A DNA stretch of 64,000 bases from Persicitalea sp964500445 (GCA_964500445.1 CAZCOG010000003.1:124001-188000); one strand, 5' to 3'. Positions 26,899-36,670 are shown, counted from the first letter of the stretch. Notes: generated from the sequence alone by a model not told the origin. Program-made: numbers and translations.

Positions 26899-29388
26899 AT
26901 GAAAAAGCTTTTTTTACTGCTCTTTCTGGTCAATCTCACCGCCTTTGCCCAGGACAATGGCTACCAGACTCCACCCCAATCTCTTGCCGAATTGGTTACC
27001 GCCAAACCCACGCCCACTGTCAGTGTAGATGGCAAGGGCGAATGGATGCTGCTCATGCAGCGCAATACGGCAACCACGACCATCGCCGAACTCTCCGAGC
27101 CTGAGTTCCGGCTGGCCGGCCTGCGCCTTAATCCCGCTACCAACGGACCAAGTCGCGCCACCTACATCAACGGTCTCACGTTGCGTCGGGTAAAAGGTGG
27201 AGCCGACGACGTAGCCATCAAAGGACTTCCAAACGAGGCAAAACTGTCATACATCCAGTGGTCGCCCGATGACAGCAAAATCGCTTTTACCAATACCACC
27301 GACACCAAACTGGAACTTTATGTGCTGGACGTAGCCTCGGCAACCGCCCGTAAAGTGAGCGACCTTGCCCTGAGCGCCGTGCTGGGGACTCCGTTCCGCT
27401 GGGTGAGCGACAACCAGTCGTTCATCGTCCGCGCTATTCCTGCCGCACGCGGCGAAGCTCCTGCCATCAGCCGCGTTCCGGACGGTCCAACGGTACAGGA
27501 AAACCTAGGTACGAAGGCGATGGCCGCCACCTATCAGGATTTGCTCAAAAACCCTAACGACGAAAAGCGCTTCGAGTACTACACGACTTCGCAAGCCATG
27601 AAGCTCGGGCTCGACGGTACCGCCACGCCTATCGGTCCGGTGGGCATGGTGTCCACGGCGACTCCTTCCCCCGACGGCAAATACGTTTTGCTCGAAACCA
27701 TTCACCGCCCATTCTCTTATCTGGTACCTGTGTATCGCTTTCCGCAGCAGACTGCAGTGTATTCAATGGATGGGAAATTGATAAAAAGCCTCAACGACAG
27801 TCCCTTGTTGGAAAATATGCCGTGGGGGCGTGATGCCGTGGCCAGTGGCCAGCGCAACCACGACTGGCGCGACGATGCCCCTGCCACGATCTACTGGGTA
27901 GAGGCTCAGGATGGCGGCGATCCCAAGAAAAAAGCGGACATCCGCGATATCGTATATAGCCTGGAAGCGCCTTTTTCCGGTACTCCCAAGGAACTTTACA
28001 AGGCGGCTTATCGCTTCGGCGGCATTACCTGGGGCGATGCCCAAACTGCCCTTTTCTCGGAGCGCTGGAACGAAACCCGCAAAACGATCACCAAAGTAGT
28101 TGACCCATCGAACCCCGCCAACCCAACGGTGCTGTTCGACCGTTCCTCGGAAGACCGCTACGGCAATCCCGGATCGCCCGAAATGACCAAGAATGCCTAC
28201 GGCCAGTACGTCATGCTTATGACCCCCGCCAAAGAGATATACCTGACGGGCCAGGGCGCTTCACCCGAGGGCGACCGCCCGTTCGTGGATCTTTTGAGTC
28301 TGACGACTAAGCAAACCAAGCGTTTGTGGCGGTCAGAAGCGCCTTTCTTCGAGCGTCCCATAAGTATCATTGATGCAAACAAAGGGATATGGCTGACTAG
28401 CCGCGAGTCGCAGGAGGAGCCACCAAACTACTTCATTCGTGACCTGAACCCTGCCCCCAAAAAAGGTAAAAAACCGGCTGCCGATGCCTTGACGCAGATC
28501 ACGTTTTTCCCGCATCCTTACCCGCAGTTCAAGGACATACAGAAAGAACAACTCCGCTACAAGCGACCCGATGGTGTGGATCTGACAGCTACGTTGCTGC
28601 TGCCGCCCGGCTACAAAAAGTCCGATGGCCCGCTGCCCACTTTCCTTTGGGCCTATCCCGCCGAGTTCAAAAGTGCTGATTTGGCTGGCCAAGTAAGTGG
28701 CTCTCCTTATACGTTCAATCGCATTAGTTACTGGACTGGTGCCGCCTTTGCCGTGATGGGCTACGCCGTGCTGGAAAATGCCTCCATCCCCATCATTGGG
28801 GAAGGTAAGGAAGAACCGAACGATACCTACGTAGAGCAGCTCGTGGCCAGTGCCAAGGCGGCTATCGATGAAGGCGTCCGAATGGGTGTGGTAGATTCCA
28901 GCCGGGTAGGGGTAGGGGGGCACTCCTATGGCGCGTTCATGACAGCCAACCTACTCTCGCACAGCAATCTGTTCAAAGCCGGAATTGCCCGCTCCGGTGC
29001 TTACAACCGCACCCTGACGCCCTTCGGCTTTCAGAACGAGCAGCGTACGTACTGGCAGTCGCCTGAGGTATACAATACCATGTCGCCTTTTATGAACGCC
29101 AACAAAATGAAAACGCCGCTGCTGCTGGTTCATGGTGAGGCCGACAATAACACGGGTACTTACCCCATTCAGTCGGAGCGGTACTTTAATGCCCTGAAAG
29201 GTATGGGGGCTACCGCCAAGCTGGTGTTTCTACCCTACGAGAGCCATGGCTATTCTGCACAGGAATCTATCCTGCACATGCTGTACGAGATGAATGGCTG
29301 GCTGGATAAATATGTGAAGAATGCCGATGCCAACATGCCTAAAGCATCCAATGCACCCGCGCGGATGGGGGGCTCATCAAACAAGTAA
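26899..29388 (+). CDS. S9-family prolyl-oligopeptidase-like serine peptidase
   Basis: An 829-residue exported peptidase with signal peptide MKKLFLLLFLVNLTAFAQ. An N-terminal beta-propeller (about residues 40-540) precedes an alpha/beta-hydrolase domain with the triad Ser676 (GGHSYGAFM), Asp749 (HGEADNN) and His783 (ESHGY). Order and length match the glutamyl-endopeptidase-like branch of S9 better than DPP-IV. It likely degrades oligopeptides in the periplasm. Transcribed alone and closed by a very strong hairpin. Confidence 0.92.
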   Translation: MKKLFLLLFLVNLTAFAQDNGYQTPPQSLAELVTAKPTPTVSVDGKGEWMLLMQRNTATTTIAELSEPEFRLAGLRLNPATNGPSRATYINGLTLRRVKGGADDVAIKGLPNEAKLSYIQWSPDDSKIAFTNTTDTKLELYVLDVASATARKVSDLALSAVLGTPFRWVSDNQSFIVRAIPAARGEAPAISRVPDGPTVQENLGTKAMAATYQDLLKNPNDEKRFEYYTTSQAMKLGLDGTATPIGPVGMVSTATPSPDGKYVLLETIHRPFSYLVPVYRFPQQTAVYSMDGKLIKSLNDSPLLENMPWGRDAVASGQRNHDWRDDAPATIYWVEAQDGGDPKKKADIRDIVYSLEAPFSGTPKELYKAAYRFGGITWGDAQTALFSERWNETRKTITKVVDPSNPANPTVLFDRSSEDRYGNPGSPEMTKNAYGQYVMLMTPAKEIYLTGQGASPEGDRPFVDLLSLTTKQTKRLWRSEAPFFERPISIIDANKGIWLTSRESQEEPPNYFIRDLNPAPKKGKKPAADALTQITFFPHPYPQFKDIQKEQLRYKRPDGVDLTATLLLPPGYKKSDGPLPTFLWAYPAEFKSADLAGQVSGSPYTFNRISYWTGAAFAVMGYAVLENASIPIIGEGKEEPNDTYVEQLVASAKAAIDEGVRMGVVDSSRVGVGGHSYGAFMTANLLSHSNLFKAGIARSGAYNRTLTPFGFQNEQRTYWQSPEVYNTMSPFMNANKMKTPLLLVHGEADNNTGTYPIQSERYFNALKGMGATAKLVFLPYESHGYSAQESILHMLYEMNGWLDKYVKNADANMPKASNAPARMGGSSNK

Positions 29389-29410
29389 TCAGGGAAAGCC
29401 TGAATAAGAA

Positions 29411-29451
29411 ACAAGATGGGGGCTTCGGATTTTCCGAAGCCCCCATCTTGT
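29411..29451 (+). terminator. Strong hairpin terminator
   Basis: A perfect 19-bp stem (29411-29429 with 29433-29451) and a 3-nt loop lies 22 bp after the peptidase stop. The trailing sequence is T-rich but not a pure T run. Confidence 0.85.
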
Positions 29452-29699
29452 TCTTGTTCATTACAAATATTCTAATTGTAAAAGTGTCAAGAGCCGGGTG
29501 ATTTCCGATAAAGCGAAGTCGCCGGTTTCCCGAGTTTTTACCAAACTGCCCGTAGCAGATTGCAAGGTTCTTTTGGATTTGTTGGGTGATTTTCCGGCGG
29601 TGATTGGACTTTCTCCGGCTCCGCCGAGAAAGGTGGAGGTGGTGGATAAGTGATGTTCACGGGTAAAACGACTTGAAAGGATAGAATAATTTATGCGCT
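29452..29699. other. Gap between peptidase and Gre factor, no supported gene
   Basis: Each strand contains a short open frame (minus 29461-29706, and a plus-strand frame with no start), but neither has a start context, homology or composition that supports a gene. The plus-strand frame, ending near 29653, could be a gene remnant. Confidence 0.5.
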
Positions 29700-30200
29700 T
29701 TACCATTCAATCTTTACTACTTCCAGCCTCCGTACTTCCCTTCCCAGCCGCAGCTCCGCCACTTCACCTACTTTCTTACCCGTAACGGCTACGGCGATGG
29801 GTGCTACAAAGGCAATTTTCTGCTTTTGAATGTCGGCTTCGTCTACGCCCACGATCTGGAATTTCTGAATTTGGTTTTTTTCCACGACTTTTAGCGTCAC
29901 GGTAGCCCCGAAACGGACGGTATTGCGCTGAGTATCGTCCGGGGTGAGTAGAACGGCCGAATTAATGCGCTCCTGCAAGAGTACCATCTTTCCGTTGAGG
30001 ACGGTGGTTGCGATTCGCTGTTCGGTTTCGTTTTCGAGTGCAAGATTATCTTTCTCTGCCTGTAGCGCTTGCTGTTCGGCCAGCAGCTCTTCCATACCGT
30101 GATGGGTCACGTAGTTGGTGACTCCCGGTGGCAAAGCCGAACGTGGCGGAATAACGGGAATCTCTTCCTGATCACCTTCCTTGACAAATCCTCTGCTCAT
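29700..30200 (-). CDS. GreA/GreB-family transcription elongation factor
   Basis: A 166-residue protein with an N-terminal helical hairpin (about residues 30-85, YVTHHGMEELLAEQQALQ) and a C-terminal FKBP-like domain (VRFGATVTLKVVEKNQIQKF, IVGVDEAD, and FVAPIAVAVTGKKVGEVAEL). Gre factors enter the RNA polymerase secondary channel and stimulate cleavage of backtracked transcripts. The acidic tip is less obvious here than in GreA (the NETEQR region), so it could be one of the Gre-like modulators rather than a true cleavage factor. Confidence 0.82.
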   Translation of the reverse strand: MSRGFVKEGDQEEIPVIPPRSALPPGVTNYVTHHGMEELLAEQQALQAEKDNLALENETEQRIATTVLNGKMVLLQERINSAVLLTPDDTQRNTVRFGATVTLKVVEKNQIQKFQIVGVDEADIQKQKIAFVAPIAVAVTGKKVGEVAELRLGREVRRLEVVKIEW

Positions 30201-30249
30201 GTTTTCGCTTTTAAAAGAAAATGAGACAAAAACACTGCCAGACGATTGT

Positions 30250-30303
30250 TAAACTTAAAACTCCCCCCCACTACAAAGCGAGTGGGAGGGAGTTTTAAGT
30301 TTA
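30250..30303. terminator. Long hairpin between two minus-strand genes
   Basis: Arms of 23 bp (30250-30272 and 30281-30303) pair with a single mismatch around an 8-nt loop. It lies just downstream of the 30328-30888 gene (minus strand) and probably ends its transcript before the Gre gene. Confidence 0.75.
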
Positions 30304-30327
30304 CCAGCCAGTTGGTTGACCCGCCAT

Positions 30328-30888
30328 CTAAGCAAAAAAACTTGGGCGGTTAAAATCGGCAGAGTCCCAGGACGAATCCCGGCGACGCAGCGCTTGGGCG
30401 ATTCTGGTGATCTGCTCGGCACTACGTCCCTGATCCCTCATGCTGGCCTTCTCGTACTCGTCCCGCAGGGCGGCATCCCATTCAAAAAGCTCCGTTCGGT
30501 CGTCGTAGACGCCTACCACGAAGCGATCCTGGTCGTCGAGCAGGGCTTTGATCGCGGCCTGAGCCTCTTCATAAGTAGAGCAACCTATGTGCTGGTACTG
30601 GTCTTTGAGAAGGTAAAGTACCGAATAACGATTCTTGTAATACAGCTTGTCCGGATTCTCTATTTCTCCCCGGAAGGGAGTAAGGGGCGAAGGTTCGTGC
30701 GTCAGAAACTGACTCCCATCCTGGTAGTTGCGGTTGGGGAATACATTCCCGCCGTACTGATTGCCCATCCGGGTCAGCGAGGCAAAAATCTCCTGATTGG
30801 CATTGATTTTGGCGATCAGTGAAGTTCGGATAGATGACCGAATTTCCGATAGCGATTCTTTCTTTCTATATATTTGAGTAAGTGTCAT
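30328..30888 (-). CDS. Conserved hypothetical protein
   Basis: A 186-residue soluble protein with no signal peptide or membrane segment, and no family that I recognise. It is charged, with alternating helices and strands. The middle (DKLYYKNRYSVLYLLKDQ) and the acidic FVVGVYDDRTELFEWDAALR segment look like a small alpha/beta domain, and the C-terminus is Arg-rich. A monocistronic unit followed by a strong hairpin. Frame and codon use look real. Confidence 0.6.
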   Translation of the reverse strand: MTLTQIYRKKESLSEIRSSIRTSLIAKINANQEIFASLTRMGNQYGGNVFPNRNYQDGSQFLTHEPSPLTPFRGEIENPDKLYYKNRYSVLYLLKDQYQHIGCSTYEEAQAAIKALLDDQDRFVVGVYDDRTELFEWDAALRDEYEKASMRDQGRSAEQITRIAQALRRRDSSWDSADFNRPSFFA

Positions 30889-31473
30889 AATTTCCTTGAA
30901 TTTGAGTCTAAAAAATAAACTGGGAAAAATTCAGGAGAACAGAAGCCACGCGAGCGGCAGGAAAGGAGAAGCTGATTTATTGGGAAAGTACAAAATGGTT
31001 TTTACACTGGCTGATAAAAGAAATTCTCGCCATCGCCTTTCCTTGTACCTGGGGCCAAAGTAGTATTCTTATTTTAGTTATATGAATACAAAATACTGTT
31101 CGGCCTTGTTTTTAGGTATTTTCCTGAATTCATCACAAAGGAACGATACTATTTATCAAATGATTAGAAAACTATATTAAATTTATGGTTTTTGGCCAAA
31201 GTTCTTGATATAGCAAGTTAAAAATAGCAATATAGTACAATTCAGTAATCGGTAGATTCACTTGTTAAGTACCTAAATTTGCTAAGAGATGCTTAAGGTT
31301 TATGTGTCTTCGTATATCGTTCTAGTAAAAAAATCATATAAGAACTTTTCTTGTTGTTATTTTTCTGGTAACTCGGATTCTAATCCGTAATAAACGGCCT
31401 TATTTCATTTGTGATGATCTGAGATAGGTATTTTGGAATAATTGCGGCAGTTCGGGAAAATGATTCGATAGAT
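30889..31473. other. AT-rich gap, no gene seen
   Basis: About 585 bp of AT-rich sequence upstream of the 30888 start. No ORF of note, no tRNA-like fold and no long repeat. It presumably holds the promoter of the minus-strand gene. A small RNA cannot be excluded. Confidence 0.5.
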
Positions 31474-31515
31474 CACAAAAAATCCCCTGATGTACTTATC
31501 AGGGGATTTTTTGTG
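31474..31515. terminator. Bidirectional intrinsic terminator
   Basis: A perfect 17-bp stem (31474-31490 and 31499-31515) with an 8-nt loop; the stem ends are A- and T-runs, giving a U tract on either strand. It lies 20 bp beyond the end of the minus-strand small gene at 31535. Confidence 0.9.
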
Positions 31516-31534
31516 CGGCTCAGAGAGCTTTCAA

Positions 31535-31801
31535 TTATAGCGTAGCGGTATCCGGATCTGCTATCGACTTCGTCACAATATCAAAAATCTCCATTTTGTT
31601 GAGCAGATCGAAGAAAGTTTCGTCGCGCTGGCTATTGGTCTCAAATTTAATATGGAGTTTTCTGTCCGTGTCAAGCTCCATATAAATCACGGGCAGACCG
31701 TCCTCGGTGTCTTCGGTAGGTTCGTCGGCTTTCCACATCCTGCGGATGTAGGCCAGATTATAGATTTCGGCTTCGCCGTCGATTCTCAGGTAATTTGCCA
31801 T
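31535..31801 (-). CDS. Small acidic hypothetical protein
   Basis: An 88-residue acidic protein (MANYLRIDGEAEIYNLAYIR at the start) with predicted strands and a C-terminal helix and no recognised domain. It is 41 bp downstream of the SDR gene on the same strand and followed by a strong terminator, so the two may form one transcript. No function assigned. Confidence 0.6.
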   Translation of the reverse strand: MANYLRIDGEAEIYNLAYIRRMWKADEPTEDTEDGLPVIYMELDTDRKLHIKFETNSQRDETFFDLLNKMEIFDIVTKSIADPDTATL

Positions 31802-31842
31802 TTATTTTTCAAGTATAGAAGTGGAAAATGACCAAGCCTAAA

Positions 31843-32625
31843 TTATCGTGCCGTCCAGCCCCCATCTACCGTAATAATCGATCCTACCATATAATTTGCC
31901 GCGTCGCTGGCCAGGAATAGCCCCACGCCCTGGATTTCGGCCAGTTCACCCCAGCGTTCGAGAGCAGTGGCCCCGACGATGAAGTTTTTGGCTTCGGCGC
32001 TGTCGGCGATGGGAATATTCATTTCGGTAAGGAAAGGACCCGGGCAAACGGCGTTGACATTGACGGCGAAGGGGGCGAGTTCGAGCGCCAGAGCGCGGGT
32101 CATGTTCACGACTGCGCCCTTGCTGGCCGTGTAGGGCGTACGGTTGGAAAGACCCACAATGCCCAAAGTACTGGCAAGGTTGATGATTTTGCCGCTTTTA
32201 GCCTTCTTCATATAGGGGGTCACGGCTCGGCAACAGAGCCAGGTACCCGTTACGTTCACGGCCATCACTTTCTGAAAATCTTCGGGCGATACTTCGTCGA
32301 TGGCACCACGGATGTTGATACCCGCGCTGTTGATGAGGATGTCGATGCGGCCAAAGGTTTCGAAGGCAGCCTTAGCCATAGCTTCGGTTTGAGCGGCGTC
32401 GGTCACGTCGGTGGCAAAAGAAGTAGCTCGGGTACCGTATTCGTTGGCGAGTTGCTGAGCAGCTAGTTGCCCTTCTTCGGCATTACGATTGACCAGCATA
32501 ACGCTGGCTCCGGCGGAGGCCAGGCCAGCGGCCATGGCCAGGCCGAGTCCCTTGGAGCCCCCCGTGATGATGGCGCATTTACCGGTAAGATCGAAGAGTT
32601 TTATTCCGGGCAGATTTTGTGACAT
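31843..32625 (-). CDS. SDR-family oxidoreductase, gluconate-5-dehydrogenase-like
   Basis: A 260-residue short-chain dehydrogenase. It shows the TGGSKGLGLAMA cofactor loop, NSAGI, the YTASKGA catalytic Tyr-Lys pair, and PGPFLTEM. The C-terminal VGSIITVDGGWTAR is the usual SDR ending. It reversibly oxidises a hydroxyl with NAD(P). Closest in feel to gluconate 5-dehydrogenase or 2-deoxygluconate dehydrogenase, but the substrate is not fixed by sequence. Confidence 0.88.
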   Translation of the reverse strand: MSQNLPGIKLFDLTGKCAIITGGSKGLGLAMAAGLASAGASVMLVNRNAEEGQLAAQQLANEYGTRATSFATDVTDAAQTEAMAKAAFETFGRIDILINSAGINIRGAIDEVSPEDFQKVMAVNVTGTWLCCRAVTPYMKKAKSGKIINLASTLGIVGLSNRTPYTASKGAVVNMTRALALELAPFAVNVNAVCPGPFLTEMNIPIADSAEAKNFIVGATALERWGELAEIQGVGLFLASDAANYMVGSIITVDGGWTAR

Positions 32626-32889
32626 TTTGTTTTTAAAGGTTTAGTTTTTGGCCCCTGAGGAGCGTAGTTGACTTGATTTGTAGTTTTCGAAAAAGCCGAT
32701 TTGCAAAAGGCTTATTCGTAAAAGTACAAAAATCTTCGGGCAGCGGGCCTGCGGATGGCAGAAAGTATCAGGCTATTGAGGTAGATGGAAGTACCGGCGT
32801 CTATGAATTATGTTATATAATAAGGGGAGCCTGAAAAAATTTTATTCAAAAATTAATTCCGTCTGGCTGTGAGGCAATTAGCTGAGTAT

Positions 32890-33660
32890 TCAGCATTCTT
32901 CAAACCACTTCTTAAACACGGGTACCCGCTCTTTACTGATAAGAATTGGTTTTTTTGATATGGGCTCGACACGAATGAGCAGACGACCATTGAAATAAAA
33001 TTCGATTTCACGGATACACTGGCGCGCGACGATGAACTGGCGATTGGCCCGAAAAAAATCATCGGGATTCAGTAGCTTTTCCAATTCTTCCAGCGTCTTG
33101 TCGATGGCGTAGTTGCGGCCATCGGCCAAAGTACCATCCACGATGCCATTCTCAATCTTGAACCAGGCGAATTCTTCATCTTTGATCGGGATCAACTTGT
33201 CGCGGTACGGAACCAGAAAATTACGTCGGGTAGTCTTGCCTGAGAGCATCTGGTTGCGAATGGCTTCTTCCAGCGACTGTATTTTCTTTTTTAAGCTCTC
33301 ACCGCCCGACTGCTGGTATTTATCGAGGCTTTGGTGCAGGGCCGATGATTTAATAGGCTTCAATAAATAATCAATACTATTGAGCTTGAAGGCATTGATG
33401 GCGTACTCGTCGTGGGCCGTGGTAAAGATGATCGGACAGCGGACAGTTGTCTGCTCAAAAATATCGAAGCAAGTACCGTCACCCAGCTGCACATCGGAGA
33501 AAATCAGATCCGGCGTGGGGTGGCTTGTCAGCCAGGCAACAGACTGCTCAACGCTTTCGAGAATAGCCAGGATATGCGCCTCGGGCATAATCTTCTGAAT
33601 CAAACTTTGCAGGTACTCTCCGGCGGGCTGTTCATCTTCAATAATCAGGATATGGGTCAT
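32890..33660 (-). CDS. LytTR-family DNA-binding response regulator
   Basis: A 256-residue response regulator. The receiver domain has the acidic pocket IIEDE, phospho-acceptor Asp56 (LIFSDVQL), a TTAHDEYA strand and Lys in LLKPIKS. A linker helix leads to a C-terminal LytTR DNA-binding domain (about residues 145-250; FLVPYRDKLIPI and FFRANRQFIVARQ). It overlaps the kinase gene by 4 bp, so the two are a cognate pair. Targets are not apparent. Confidence 0.93.
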   Translation of the reverse strand: MTHILIIEDEQPAGEYLQSLIQKIMPEAHILAILESVEQSVAWLTSHPTPDLIFSDVQLGDGTCFDIFEQTTVRCPIIFTTAHDEYAINAFKLNSIDYLLKPIKSSALHQSLDKYQQSGGESLKKKIQSLEEAIRNQMLSGKTTRRNFLVPYRDKLIPIKDEEFAWFKIENGIVDGTLADGRNYAIDKTLEELEKLLNPDDFFRANRQFIVARQCIREIEFYFNGRLLIRVEPISKKPILISKERVPVFKKWFEEC

Positions 33661-34700
33661 GGGGATTCGATCAGGGGAATAGTGACGGAAAAATGCTCCG
33701 AGTCGTCGGACAGAGAAGTAATGCGGCCCGAGATCAGTTCGTAGCGCTTGTTAAGATTACTCAAACCAATGCCGAGACCATCCGTATGGGCTTTTCGATT
33801 GATAGAATTGGAGATGACCAGCTGTCCTGCCACTTCGTCTACTTCAACTTTGAGGTGCAGGATGTGGTTGGAGGTGATAATGTTATGCTTGATGGCATTT
33901 TCAATCAAAAGCTGAAGCGAGAGCGGCACGACATACCACTCTTTGTGAATAGTTGCTTTTTCGAAGTTAAATACCAGTTTGTCCCCAAAACGCGCCTTGT
34001 AAAGTTCCAGGAAAGCCCGGGCTACCGCTAGTTCCTCCGACAGTCGAACCAGGTTCTGTTTCTGAATTTTCAGGTTATAGCGCAGAATGTCGGACAGGTT
34101 ATGAACAATATTCTGCGCCTTGTCGGGGTCAGTCGTGATCGAAATGTTGAGGATATTCAGGGCATTGAAAAGAAAGTGTGGATTGAGTTGACTGTTGAGC
34201 GCGTCGAGCTGATTTTTCACTTCCAATCTTTTGAGTTGCTCATTCTCGATCAGCGCTTCATTCGACTCGCGCAGGGTTTTGACGTAGTACCAGAAGCCAT
34301 ACACGCCTACGAGTTGAGCGAGGTTTTGGGCAAAGTACCAAAAATGAAGTACTCCTTCGCGGGGAGTTGGCCCAAAAATCAATACGTGAAATTGAAAGAA
34401 AAGTTCGGTCAGTACCAAAAATAGCGCAAACTCAATGGCCCGGCGCACGGCAACACTCTGGCGGAGAAACAAAGCTGAAAAAGGCCCCAGGCTCCCCGCG
34501 GTAATGAGCGAAAAAAGCCGGCCAAACAGAAAGCAGTTGATGACTTTCAGCGCAAGAGCTGTCGGACTATAACCCGCTACGGATTCGAAAGATGCCGGAT
34601 CCGACAGGCACCGTACTATCGGTGCCAGATTGACCATTATGCTCAGAACCAGACCATATACCCAAACGTACTTTAGCCCGTAGGAACGCATTCTGACCAT
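33657..34700 (-). CDS. LytS-type sensor histidine kinase
   Basis: A 347-residue membrane kinase with about four transmembrane helices in the first 145 residues, then the His_kinase domain with QLNPHFLFNALN (His175). The ATP-binding segment is recognisable in LQLLIENAIKHN and DGLGIGLSNLNKRYEL. It phosphorylates the LytTR regulator encoded directly downstream. No extracytoplasmic sensor domain is visible, so sensing may be through the membrane region or through the preceding gene product. Confidence 0.92.
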   Translation of the reverse strand: MVRMRSYGLKYVWVYGLVLSIMVNLAPIVRCLSDPASFESVAGYSPTALALKVINCFLFGRLFSLITAGSLGPFSALFLRQSVAVRRAIEFALFLVLTELFFQFHVLIFGPTPREGVLHFWYFAQNLAQLVGVYGFWYYVKTLRESNEALIENEQLKRLEVKNQLDALNSQLNPHFLFNALNILNISITTDPDKAQNIVHNLSDILRYNLKIQKQNLVRLSEELAVARAFLELYKARFGDKLVFNFEKATIHKEWYVVPLSLQLLIENAIKHNIITSNHILHLKVEVDEVAGQLVISNSINRKAHTDGLGIGLSNLNKRYELISGRITSLSDDSEHFSVTIPLIESP

Positions 34701-34703
34701 AGA

Positions 34704-35450
34704 TCAGGCAGAAAGGCGAATTCCCAGAACAGGGTTGGGGGTACCGTAGGCACCACCCGACTTATCTTTGAGTAAATAGGCTATGGCCTGGACAAAATCG
34801 GTTTCCGACTTGCTCCATTGCCTTTGGTGGGTAACGTCTTCGATGCCCAAATGAAACATGCGGCCGCCGGCCCGCTGCACAGAGACCTCATAAGCCGAAC
34901 GCCGTGAACCCAGGAGGGGAAGGTGGCCAGGGGCGGCGATTTCGTGAGTAATAACAGGCGGGCCTACTTGGTCTGCGGGAGTTTCCCGTATGTAAACGCG
35001 GCTTATCTCCATCACATCCAGAACTACTTTCAGCGCGTTGTCAAACGTCGCCCCCGCCTTCAATTCCTGCACACAACGTTCCAGAGCAGATTCATGACGT
35101 AGTTGCTGGAACTGTAAATGTTGTCTGGTTCTCCCTTCCACCTTACTCTTCCAGTCGTCCAGGGTAAGGGAAAGCGTTTTGACCCAATCTGCCGGAATAT
35201 TCCCGCTTTCCAGGATCAGACAAGCCATAGAACCATTGAGCACATTGATCAGGTCTCCCGCATGGCCATCCGGTAGTTTGTGGCTGGCGATAAGAATTTC
35301 GAACCTGAACTGAGAACAAGCTACCAGAGCCTGTCGCTTGTCAGGTACTTCGGTGGCCTTTATCTGATAATTGGATTGGGTTAGGGATTGAATAAGGGAA
35401 GCGTGTACTGGGCCGGGAATGGCCACCAGCAATAGATGTAAAGTTTTCAT
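34704..35450 (-). CDS. Pseudo-receiver plus GAF-like protein
   Basis: A 248-residue protein whose first 75 residues follow the receiver-domain pattern (LHLLLVAIPGP, then EILIASHKLPDGHAGDLI). The acidic pocket is missing and the phospho-acceptor Asp is replaced by Ser56 just before the LPDG motif. The second half (about residues 120-240) looks like a GAF-type sensory domain. It lies 3 bp upstream of the LytS kinase gene, so the three form one operon. Probably an input protein for the kinase. The domain call is from pattern recognition only. Confidence 0.5.
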   Translation of the reverse strand: MKTLHLLLVAIPGPVHASLIQSLTQSNYQIKATEVPDKRQALVACSQFRFEILIASHKLPDGHAGDLINVLNGSMACLILESGNIPADWVKTLSLTLDDWKSKVEGRTRQHLQFQQLRHESALERCVQELKAGATFDNALKVVLDVMEISRVYIRETPADQVGPPVITHEIAAPGHLPLLGSRRSAYEVSVQRAGGRMFHLGIEDVTHQRQWSKSETDFVQAIAYLLKDKSGGAYGTPNPVLGIRLSA

Positions 35451-36308
35451 AATGCTGCGCTATTTGAGTAGTTTTTGAGGGTTTAGAAGGGGAAATTCAT
35501 TTGTAGCTGACTGTCTCCGTGATAATCTCTCTTCAAAGATTGTTTAAAATTAAGCAGGTATTTCCAAATATTTTGTCAAGCCGCCGCATTGGCAGCCGAA
35601 ACCATCTGTTTTCTAGTTGAAGAAACCCGAACTAAATACTGCAAATGTACTAATGAGACTATTTGCCTTATAGTACACAGTTCAAAATCATGACCCTATT
35701 GTTCTTTCCTTATTTTACGAGTCCAAAGTAGTAGTATATCACCGAAGTTTTATTAAAAGATACATTAGCTGCTGATCTTGATCTTTCTGATAAACAGGTA
35801 CCTATTTGTAACAAAATACCGAACTAACCGGATTTTACCCAAAAAAATCGGTATTGGTTGAAAGTTTCAGTTTATGTAGATAATAGTCATAGTATGACTA
35901 AGTGCATCATGTAATAAGGGCAAATACCGTGAATACAACCAATAGTTGTAAAAACTACCGGCGATCATGGAGCTCTTTGAAAGGCATTTCAATATAATTT
36001 AGGTAATGATTTACCTGCTTACACTAAATCAATGTTTGATTTGATGATCTGTATATACAGGTATTGCTGGGTATCTTTGGCTGTATAGCTAAAAACATAT
36101 TTAAAAGCGCTGCCTAAAGTAGGGTTAAAGTAGCGTTGCAGTAGTGTTGTCGTATATGTTTTTGACACTTTAATTCTTTCCGAAAAGCGCAACATTTACG
36201 ACTTCGGCTTCGTCGGCTTACAAAATACCCATCCTGCTTTTAGGTGGTTTGCTTGTTGGAATTAAAGCCTCTCGAATGACGTCGGTCTGTATTTTGTAAT
36301 TCGCCTCC
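35451..36308. other. AT-rich boundary region
   Basis: A stretch of about 860 bp with no credible ORF, tRNA or long repeat, between the two-component operon and the decayed HTH fragment. It marks the edge of the large accessory cluster. Promoters are expected here but cannot be placed reliably. Confidence 0.5.
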
Positions 36309-36428
36309 CTATTTGACTATGTAATGAAGCTGGGTGCGGCTGCTGCTCGAGTGCTGCTGGGTCCGAGCCAGGGTAAGCGACGGATTATCCAGGTTTCGCT
36401 TGAGCAGTCGGTACAGTTTCTCAATGTT
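36309..36428 (-). pseudogene. Decayed AraC-type HTH fragment
   Basis: Read on the minus strand this encodes NIEKLYRLLKRNLDNPSLTL followed by a SRTQLHY segment. This matches the start of the HTH_18 domain that ends many Bacteroidota hybrid regulators (KL-x-LL-x-x-LDNPSLT ... SRTQLH). No upstream protein body and no second helix-turn-helix follow, and a stop comes soon after. I read it as the relic of a regulator. It could also be chance similarity. Confidence 0.4.
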
Positions 36429-36547
36429 CGTTTGTGCTTGGCATAATGGTCGGCTCTGGGGTGAGTTTCTTTCTCGGGTCGAGCATAAAGTTAAGCCTTT
36501 TGAGCGTGACTGGAAAATGGCCATAAAAATTTGGGGTTGTGTTTGAA

Positions 36548-36578
36548 ACGGTTCACCCCCAAATTTGTCAGCTTCACT
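36548..36578 (+). repeat. 31-bp imperfect direct repeat, left copy
   Basis: Shares acggttca and aatttgtcagcttcact, with the same 6-base spacing, with 37925-37955; about 26 of 31 bases match. The pair brackets the SnoaL-like and HpaI-aldolase genes. Confidence 0.75.
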
Positions 36579-36670
36579 ATGAATTTGCGCTTCCGGTTAC
36601 TTGAAGGTTGGCAAATTAGAGCCGTCAATCCTCTGCAATAGCTCCTAATTCCCAACTTTTTAATTAAAAA

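Noticed and set aside
29461..29706. Minus-strand 81-codon open frame and a plus-strand frame ending near 29653
   Set aside because: No start context, no domain and low-complexity composition. A pseudogene remnant on the plus strand is possible but not supported.
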